DNA from: an uncultured Gammaproteobacteria bacterium
Lineage (GTDB): Bacteria > Pseudomonadota > Gammaproteobacteria > Acidiferrobacterales > CAJVXG01
Assembly: GCA_913009215.1 (NCBI GenBank)
Contig: CAJVXG010000041.1
Span: 1 to 10,929, forward strand
Direction of reading: 5' to 3'
DNA length: 10,929 nucleotides
A model generated the notes under the pieces. That model was not told the DNA's origin and did not search any database. It saw only the letters and a list, made by a program, of their open reading frames with translations. How positions within the stretch are numbered: position 1 is the first letter of the stretch; each line of letters opens with the position of its first letter. Positions 7,480-10,929 of this stretch are shown here, piece after piece. A program made the translations under genes and the position numbers.

Positions 7480-7494
7480 GGCTATGTTATAGCC
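7480..7494. promoter_or_regulatory. Second short dyad in the cytochrome c4 leader
   Basis: GGCTAT-GTT-ATAGCC is a perfect 6+6 inverted repeat in the predicted 5' untranslated region. It could be a second operator or a leader hairpin. It is not followed by a T tract, so it is not a terminator. Confidence 0.35.
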
Positions 7495-7543
7495 CAATGT
7501 CGAGGTGGGGCGGACATCCTATCCAGTGTACCGGGGAGAAATG

Positions 7544-8158
7544 ATGAAGAAAACCATTGCCGCTATTGTGGCCGTTTTGTGGGCGTTTCCTGGCTTGGCC
7601 CAGGCAGCGGGTAATGTGGCGGCTGGAAAGGCCAAATCGGCGATTTGTGCCGGTTGCCATGGCCAGGGCGGTAATAGCACTATCCCCAGCAACCCTATTC
7701 TGGCCGGTCAAAATGCCGCTTATATAGTTAAACAATTAAAGGCCTTCAAGTCCGGCAAACGCAAAAATAAGGTCATGGCCGGATTCGCCGCCAGTCTGAA
7801 CGACAAGGATATGCGGAACGTGGCGGCCTACTATGCCAGCCGGAAACCGATTCCGAGCCGTGCCGCCAATATCAAGGCATTGCTGAAACAGGGCGCCAGG
7901 CTCTATCGTGGCGGCAATGCCAGTTCCGGAGTTTCCGCCTGTATGAGTTGCCATGGCCCGTCCGGACAGGGTATCCCGCCCCTGTTTCCGAGGGTTGCAG
8001 GTCAGCATGCCAGCTACGCGTCGGCCCAACTCAAGGCCTTCAAATCCGGTGCCCGCAAGGACCCGCGCGGCATGATGACAAAAATTGCCAGTCGCATGAC
8101 CCATAAGGAAATACGCGCCGTTTCCGAATTTATGGCCGGTTTGGTCAAAAACAAGTAA
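7544..8158 (+). CDS. Periplasmic diheme cytochrome c4
   Basis: A 204-residue exported diheme c-type cytochrome that passes electrons in the periplasm, usually from the bc1 complex to terminal oxidases. The signal peptide is MKKTIAAIVAVLWAFPGLAQAA (cleavage near residue 22). There are two homologous domains with heme sites CAGCH (35-39) and CMSCH (133-137). Each is followed by the family pattern AGQ-x-A-x-Y-x-x-x-Q-L-K-AFKSG (54-71 and 152-169) and a candidate methionine ligand (M78; M177 or M178). LNDKDMRNVAAYYAS (85-99) is typical of c4. ATG 7544 is preferred over the adjacent ATG 7541 because GGGGAG then has 5-base spacing. A strong promoter and two dyads precede it. It stands alone, and only a weak terminator candidate (8253-8275) follows. 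Confidence 0.93.
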   Translation: MKKTIAAIVAVLWAFPGLAQAAGNVAAGKAKSAICAGCHGQGGNSTIPSNPILAGQNAAYIVKQLKAFKSGKRKNKVMAGFAASLNDKDMRNVAAYYASRKPIPSRAANIKALLKQGARLYRGGNASSGVSACMSCHGPSGQGIPPLFPRVAGQHASYASAQLKAFKSGARKDPRGMMTKIASRMTHKEIRAVSEFMAGLVKNK

Positions 8159-8252
8159 TTTTTTACTGTTTTTTTAGTCTTTTCGCAGTGGTGGTGGCCG
8201 CCGTTGATGGTTGTCACCCTCTGCCCAAATACGTCTCCCACCCACTTTTGTA

Positions 8253-8275
8253 ACCCTGCCACAATCAGGGTGTTT
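8253..8275 (+). promoter_or_regulatory. ACCCTG-N7-CAGGGT dyad: weak terminator or activator site
   Basis: ACCCTG (8253-8258) and CAGGGT (8266-8271) form a perfect dyad followed by GTTTTC. It could be a weak terminator for cytochrome c4. It is also centred about 95 bp upstream of the start site predicted from the sigma54 promoter at 8331-8347, a usual distance for an enhancer-binding-protein site. The sequence does not decide between the two. Confidence 0.4.
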
Positions 8276-8330
8276 TCAATGTTTTGACCTAAATCTTTGA
8301 GATTGCAGCCTATTTGCCGCCACCGGCATG

Positions 8331-8347
8331 TTGGCACGAGTATTGCT
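8331..8347 (+). promoter_or_regulatory. Sigma54 (RpoN) -24/-12 promoter
   Basis: TTGGCACGAGTATTGCT fits the sigma54 consensus YTGGCACG-N4-TTGCW at every defined position, with the invariant GG (8333-8334) and GC (8345-8346) separated by exactly 10 bases. Transcription would begin near 8357, giving a leader of about 60 bases before the ATG of the small gene at 8419. No sigma70 promoter of similar quality is seen for that gene. Confidence 0.8.
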
Positions 8348-8418
8348 TTTACATACAGGGAACAACGCAGATTAGTGTATTAACCAGGCCCTGATGGGCA
8401 TTGCGGGAGGAAGCCAAA

Positions 8419-8658
8419 ATGCTGAGTCACATTGTTAACCTCGTGAGCGACTACGAAACCGACCACGGTTATCGGCCGAATCTCATTTATATGAATGAGA
8501 TGCACTACTCATACCTGCGTGAAGAAATTCCATATGCCAGTGACCATTACGATGTGGTTTCGGTGGTTGGCATTGATATCGCACTGAACGACGAAGCCGT
8601 TAACCCGCATGTGGCCACGGTCCGTTTCAGTGAATCAGAGCATATCCTGAACAGTTAA
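8419..8658 (+). CDS. Small acidic cytoplasmic protein, unknown function, sigma54-driven
   Basis: A 79-residue protein that I do not recognise. It has no signal peptide or membrane segment. It is acidic, with about 13 Asp/Glu against 3 Arg and no Lys, and is notable for six histidines. It reads as an alternating alpha/beta chain: MLSHIVNLVSDYETDHG (helix), RPNLIYMNEMHYSYLREE (strand and helix), then YDVVSVVGIDIALND (strand-rich) and HVATVRFS (strand). The total absence of lysine is unusual. ATG 8419 is chosen because GGGAGG lies 8 bases upstream; the in-frame TTG at 8401 has no such support. The clear ribosome site, the sigma54 promoter in front and a strong terminator behind make this a genuine monocistronic gene. 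Its regulation suggests a role under nitrogen, motility, or another RpoN-controlled condition; that is inference. Confidence 0.78.
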   Translation: MLSHIVNLVSDYETDHGYRPNLIYMNEMHYSYLREEIPYASDHYDVVSVVGIDIALNDEAVNPHVATVRFSESEHILNS

Positions 8659-8691
8659 TTTGATCGATTTGTGTGTGGGGTGATGTAACTC

Positions 8692-8717
8692 AGGCCGGGG
8701 CAACCCGGCCTTTTTTT
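8692..8717 (+). terminator. Strong intrinsic terminator after the small gene
   Basis: AGGCCGGG-GCAA-CCCGGCCT is an 8-bp GC-rich stem with a GNRA tetraloop, followed by an uninterrupted T run (8711-8717; the first T also closes the stem). It lies 33 bp after the stop codon. Confidence 0.92.
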
Positions 8718-8780
8718 GTGCGGCCTGGTCTTAAAGGCGGGTCTTAAAGGGCGAATTCAACTCCCAAGTGCACCACCAGC

Positions 8781-8803
8781 TTAAAGGGGTCTGACCCCTT
8801 TAA
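8781..8803. repeat. REP-like palindrome, copy 1
   Basis: A perfect 23-bp palindrome with core GGGGTC-T-GACCCC and TTAAA/TTTAA arms. The same core recurs at 9000-9016 inside a gene and at 9488-9512. It lies about 60 bp downstream of the exported-protein gene on the minus strand. Short direct repeats (CTTTAATCAACTG twice, from 8799 and about 8811) follow it. The rest of 8720-8861 shows no gene. Confidence 0.75.
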
Positions 8804-8861
8804 TCAACTGCTTTAATCAACTGGGGTAAGATCAGAGTGAGCCCTTTATTCTTTATGACCC

Positions 8862-9359
8862 TTACCTTCCTTTAAACTGATCACCTGGAAGCTTTCGTGG
8901 TGTATCAAATTGACCCCCGGGTAGACGTTTACCATCGGGCTTGGGCATGTACTCACCGTAGCCCACCGGCACGCGCTTGATGTATTTACCGTCTCCGGTG
9001 CGGGGTCTGACCCCGCGTGGTGTATCAAATTGACCCCCGGGTAGACGTTTACCATCGGGCTTGGGCATGTACTCACCGTAGCCCACCGGCACGCGCTTGA
9101 TGTATTTACCGTCTCCATTGATGACGACCCCGTTCTTAACCCGTATCGTCTTTCCGTCTTTGGTCTTGTATGTGCCGTCCTTTGCCAGAGACTTTTTGCC
9201 GTTTGTACCTATGAGGTAGAGCTTGCTGAAACTATCAACCTCTGCGTTGAACTTCTTACCTTCCTCCGTCCAGATGGCAGAGGACCATGCTACAGGGCTC
9301 ATACTCATGACAAACCAGACTGATACAAAAACCATCATTATCCATCTAAAATTCTTCAT
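8862..9359 (-). CDS. Exported protein with internal 34-residue duplication, unknown function
   Basis: A 165-residue protein with a signal peptide (about residues 1-28, hydrophobic core IMMVFVSVWFVMSM, cleavage near SSA). A mixed charged N-terminal segment (KSLAKDGTYKTKDGKTIRVKNGVVI) looks like a short beta-rich repeat. The C-terminal half is two identical 34-residue blocks (82-115 and 122-155), starting GDGKYIKRVPVGYGEYM and ending LPGGQFDTPR, joined by the six-residue linker GVRPRT. The tail KLPGDQFKGR echoes the end of the block, so a third, eroded copy is possible. The Shine-Dalgarno AAAGGAGG, 6 bases before the ATG, is excellent, so the gene is expressed. I do not recognise the family. 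It is likely periplasmic or surface-exposed. The linker is encoded by a palindrome of the REP-like type, which points to a recent in-frame duplication. Confidence 0.8.
   Translation of the reverse strand: MKNFRWIMMVFVSVWFVMSMSPVAWSSAIWTEEGKKFNAEVDSFSKLYLIGTNGKKSLAKDGTYKTKDGKTIRVKNGVVINGDGKYIKRVPVGYGEYMPKPDGKRLPGGQFDTPRGVRPRTGDGKYIKRVPVGYGEYMPKPDGKRLPGGQFDTPRKLPGDQFKGR
8896..9116 (-). repeat. 101-bp exact direct duplication with 120-bp period
   Basis: Bases 8896-8996 and 9016-9116 are identical by eye over 101 positions, including third codon positions. They are separated by 19 bp (8997-9015) containing the GGGGTC-T-GACCCC palindrome. The period of 120 bp is 40 codons, so the frame is kept. 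Identity at silent sites means the event is recent or the copies are being homogenised. Confidence 0.92.
9000..9016. repeat. REP-like palindrome inside a coding sequence, copy 2
   Basis: GCGGGGTC-T-GACCCCGC is a perfect 17-bp palindrome located exactly at the junction of the two 101-bp copies. It is translated as part of the linker GVRPRT. It shares the 13-bp core of the intergenic elements at 8781-8803 and 9488-9512 but lacks their TTTAA arms. Confidence 0.75.
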
Positions 9360-9420
9360 TTCTTCCTCCTTTCAGGGTATTTATATATTAGTGGCAAAGC
9401 CACTGAAAAAGGTTCAATAA

Positions 9421-9456
9421 TTAAAGGGGTCAGACTGAACCTCCCCCACTTCAACG
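9421..9456 (+). repeat. Left copy of inverted repeat flanking the Cys-rich gene
   Basis: This copy begins TTAAAGGGGTCAGACTGAAC and contains CTCCCCCAC. It matches the reverse complement of 10232-10267 at about 31 of 36 positions. The first 15 bases are half of the REP-like palindrome, so it may be a hybrid of that element and another sequence. GGTTCA (9411-9416) and TGAACC (9436-9441) also form a local inverted repeat across its outer edge. Confidence 0.6.
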
Positions 9457-9469
9457 GATACTTTTAATC

Positions 9470-9485
9470 AGAGACTTTAGTCTCT
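9470..9485. repeat. AGAGACT-TT-AGTCTCT palindrome
   Basis: A perfect 7+7 inverted repeat with a 2-base centre, immediately left of REP-like copy 3. It could be a protein-binding site or part of a compound repeat. No function can be assigned. Confidence 0.5.
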
Positions 9486-9487
9486 AA

Positions 9488-9512
9488 ATTAAAGGGGTCA
9501 GACCCCTTTAAT
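9488..9512. repeat. REP-like palindrome, copy 3
   Basis: A 25-bp palindrome (core GGGGTC-A-GACCCC, ATTAAA/TTTAAT arms), perfect except for its centre base. It lies 11 bp beyond the stop codon of the Cys-rich gene, where REP elements commonly protect or terminate transcripts. The centre base is A here and T in copies 1 and 2, so its orientation is opposite. Confidence 0.75.
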
Positions 9513-9522
9513 CGGTCAGCCC

Positions 9523-10005
9523 TTAAATCGGTTCCTTAACGACCTTAACGGTTTTACATACTTTCATTTTACGGACGATGGGGCGACAGACAGTTTTCGG
9601 TTTAACTTTCACCCGGCATACCCTGCGAGCCTGTGTGGCTGGCTGGCATTTGCGCTCGACTCTTCTTACAATCCTGCATTTCCGAACCGGTTTTGTACGT
9701 GTCTTGCATTCCCGGGGGGTCCCTTTACATACCGTGCGTGTATTGTATTGTAGTGTACATACCCTCCTCCTTGTTTTATGCGTACGACATTTTTCTTTTT
9801 GAGCCTTTACCGTCCTGCATTGCTTGACTTTCTTGCTTGTCTTTTTACAGACACGCGTTCGAATCTTGCGTATCTTGCATTTTGTTACCTCTTTATTTTT
9901 CTGATTCTTCGCTAACAGCGTAACAGGAAGGTCACGGTCATCGGCGTGACCGACGCCTGGTAACATAAACAATAATGCTATCAGGAATAAACAGAGCGAG
10001 CCCAT
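9523..10005 (-). CDS. Secreted, very basic protein with cysteine every tenth residue
   Basis: A 160-residue protein that I do not recognise. A signal peptide (MGSLCLFLIALLFMLPGVGHA, cleavage near residue 21) is followed by a short linker and then a repeat domain from residue 41 to the end. Cysteines fall at 43, 53, 63, 73, 83 and 93, then after one 7-residue step at 100, 110, 120, 130, 140 and 150. Between them lie decapeptides such as KIRKIRTRVC, RTVKAQKEKC and RIVRRVERKC, with [KR] after each Cys and often V or K before it. Lys plus Arg make up 46 of the last 120 residues against 4 Glu and no Asp. ATG 10005 is preferred because it begins a signal peptide and a TATAAT (10066-10061, minus) would give a leader of about 50 bases; ATG 10062 or 10080 are alternatives. 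No strong Shine-Dalgarno is seen. Twelve cysteines could form disulfides or bind metal. Confidence 0.72.
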   Translation of the reverse strand: MGSLCLFLIALLFMLPGVGHADDRDLPVTLLAKNQKNKEVTKCKIRKIRTRVCKKTSKKVKQCRTVKAQKEKCRTHKTRRRVCTLQYNTRTVCKGTPRECKTRTKPVRKCRIVRRVERKCQPATQARRVCRVKVKPKTVCRPIVRKMKVCKTVKVVKEPI

Positions 10006-10060
10006 AAATCTAATATTCAGGCGGGTGGAAATATTCACTGGTGTCAACGCGATAGAGATC

Positions 10061-10066
10061 ATTATA
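10061..10066 (-). promoter_or_regulatory. TATAAT -10 box upstream of the Cys-rich gene
   Basis: A perfect -10 hexamer on the minus strand. No convincing -35 hexamer is found 16-18 bp upstream, so an activator or an extended element would be needed. It favours the start codon at 10005 over the upstream candidates. Confidence 0.3.
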
Positions 10067-10231
10067 GTGCTGCCCCCCATAAGCAACCATAATGCACTTG
10101 TCTTCCGGGTAAAGGCAAGTTCTTACTTAAAAGACTTTACGAATCAAGCGTTTTAGCCCATTTATTTTTTACTATTTGATGTAGTAACCCGCAACTCCCC
10201 AGTGCCCGTCTTTCTCAGGCATTGGTGTTTT

Positions 10232-10267
10232 CGTTAACGTGGGGGAGGTTCACTCAGACTCCTTTAA
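10232..10267 (-). repeat. Right copy of inverted repeat flanking the Cys-rich gene
   Basis: Its reverse complement begins TTAAAGGAGTCTGAGTGAAC and contains CTCCCCCAC, pairing with 9421-9456. On the plus strand its outer end overlaps the palindrome ACTCCTT-T-AAGGAGT. The pair encloses 847 bp holding REP-like copy 3 and the Cys-rich gene. No target-site duplication is evident at the outer ends. Confidence 0.6.
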
Positions 10268-10428
10268 GGAGTGTTAAGAAGTGAAGTCAACCTCCCTTCC
10301 CTACAAGTTGCATCGTATATTGAAATGGTAAAAAAACAAGAAATAGGAATAAACCAACATACGCGTATTGGATTAAAATAAGCAGAAACTGGGGCGCTGG
10401 AGAATTTGATAGATTAAAGATACTCCAG
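10268..10428. other. AT-rich gene-free stretch with one long-loop hairpin
   Basis: No gene is seen. The sequence is clearly richer in A and T than the flanking housekeeping genes. A 7-bp stem GCTGGAG (10396-10402) and CTCCAGC (10423-10429) closes a 20-base loop directly before the tRNA-like fragment. The neighbouring stretch 10087-10231 is likewise without recognisable genes. Confidence 0.5.
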
Positions 10429-10469
10429 CATAATTGCGGCCGGTGGTTCAAGTCCATCCGTAGCTACCA
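10429..10469 (+). pseudogene. tRNA 3'-end fragment with CCA (resembles elongator tRNA-Met)
   Basis: GGTGG-TTCAAGT-CCATC (10442-10458) is a canonical T arm, with a loop that fits TTCRANY and a stem with one G-U pair. It is followed by a 7-base acceptor strand CGTAGCT, discriminator A and encoded CCA (10467-10469), then a T7 run. CATAAT just upstream sits where a methionine anticodon and the following bases would be, and the acceptor end differs by one base from CGTAGCC of E. coli elongator tRNA-Met. No 5' half is found: no good AGCTACG partner, D arm or anticodon stem, so it cannot be a working tRNA. It is best read as a tRNA 3' scar left by an integrative element, or a degenerate tRNA. The tRNA identity is tentative. 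Confidence 0.6.
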
Positions 10470-10508
10470 ATTTTTTTCCCGAACCATGCAAAAATAAGAA
10501 GCGGATAT

Positions 10509-10929
10509 ATGAAAAGCCTGTGGAACAATAAAGACACGGCGCAGTGCCAGGATGCACTGGATCTACGTGTGTACAGCTCCCGGTTGCTGGGCGGTGAGCC
10601 CTCATTGGTGCTGCATGGCGGCGGCAATACCTCGGTCAAGATCACCGAAAGGAACCAGTTGGGAGAAGACGAGGCCAGACTTTATGTCAAAGGCAGCGGT
10701 TGGGACCTGGCGACGATTGAGCGGCCCGGGTTTGCCCCGGTGCGACTGGCCCATCTGCAGGCCCTGGCCGAATTGCCGACCTTATCCGACCCGGACATGG
10801 TTAATGAGTTGAAGACCCAGACCACCATTGCCTCGGCGCCGACACCGTCTGTTGAGACCATCCTGCATGCGATATTACCTTATACTTATGTCGACCATAC
10901 TCATGCCGATGCCGTCGTCACGGTGACCA
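10509..10929 (+). CDS. Class II aldolase/adducin-fold protein, 5' part
   Basis: The first 140 codons of a class II aldolase-type protein, starting at ATG 10509 with MKSLWNNKDTAQCQDALDLRVYSSRLLGG. The N-terminal family pattern LVLHGGGNTSVK (residues 34-45), then LYVKGSGWDLATI, PSVETILHA and the metal-binding YVDHTHADAV (two histidines of the zinc site) are all present. This arrangement fits the N-terminal domain of the long bifunctional aldolase/short-chain dehydrogenase proteins (the RhaD/YuxG-like type that acts on rhamnulose 1-phosphate or related sugars) or a stand-alone sugar-phosphate aldolase. The downstream sequence decides between them, because the long form carries a C-terminal SDR domain. 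The Shine-Dalgarno is weak (AAGCGGA, about 5 bases upstream). It begins 40 bp after the tRNA-like CCA, at the right edge of the accessory stretch. Confidence 0.87.
   Translation, partial: MKSLWNNKDTAQCQDALDLRVYSSRLLGGEPSLVLHGGGNTSVKITERNQLGEDEARLYVKGSGWDLATIERPGFAPVRLAHLQALAELPTLSDPDMVNELKTQTTIASAPTPSVETILHAILPYTYVDHTHADAVVTVT

Noticed and set aside
8846..9118. A 90-codon minus-strand frame with its own duplicated peptide
   Set aside because: It is a shifted frame of the exported-protein gene (8862-9359). The real gene has the signal peptide and the Shine-Dalgarno.
9578..9827. Plus-strand open frames inside the Cys-rich gene
   Set aside because: They have no ribosome sites or signal peptides, and their composition follows from the repetitive opposite strand.
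8862..10267. Toxin-antitoxin or bacteriocin pair formed by the two small exported-protein genes
   Set aside because: They are separated by about 160 bp of repeats, each has its own signal peptide, and neither shows toxin or immunity features. Co-function cannot be supported.
10414..10645. Minus-strand open frames over the tRNA-like fragment
   Set aside because: The peptide containing ATDGLEPPA is the usual artefact of translating a tRNA 3' end in reverse, and the rest is antisense to the aldolase gene.

Overview
The window looks like a gammaproteobacterial chromosome segment. The main reason is the gene neighbourhood: a polA-type DNA polymerase I diverges from a run of TIGR00730/LOG protein, DUF2782 protein, ThrB-type homoserine kinase and BPSS1780-type membrane protein, and polA converges on the GTPase gene engB/yihA, which is followed by a diheme cytochrome c4. 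These genes are ordinary and intact. A genus cannot be named from the sequence alone.

Layout from left to right. Positions 1-551 (minus) hold the N-terminal half of a histone-deacetylase/AcuC-like deacetylase. Positions 594-953 hold a modular tandem repeat of 97-bp units built almost entirely from short palindromes. Positions 954-3914 are a minus-strand operon ending in an intrinsic terminator. polA (3957-6659, plus) runs into two consecutive hairpin terminators, the second lying inside the 3' coding end of engB (6762-7403, minus). A strong sigma70-like promoter with two dyads precedes cytochrome c4 (7544-8158, plus).

From about 8160 the window becomes accessory. A 79-aa acidic protein of unknown function (8419-8658) has a near-perfect sigma54 (-24/-12) promoter in front and a GCAA-loop terminator behind. 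Two minus-strand genes for exported proteins of unknown function follow. One (8862-9359) carries an in-frame 34-residue duplication whose junction is a GGGGTC-T-GACCCC palindrome, the same core found in REP-like elements on both sides of the gene. The other (9523-10005) is an extremely basic secreted protein with 12 cysteines placed every tenth residue, and it lies between inverted copies of a repeat of about 36 bp. An AT-rich gene-free stretch then ends in a tRNA 3'-end-like fragment (10429-10469), after which a class II aldolase gene runs off the window.

Working together: the left half is housekeeping (threonine synthesis, DNA repair and replication, ribosome assembly GTPase, periplasmic electron transfer). 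The stretch 8720-10470 resembles a small insertion-prone zone bounded on the right by a tRNA-like scar. The two most unusual objects are the cysteine-decapeptide protein and the sigma54-driven small gene.
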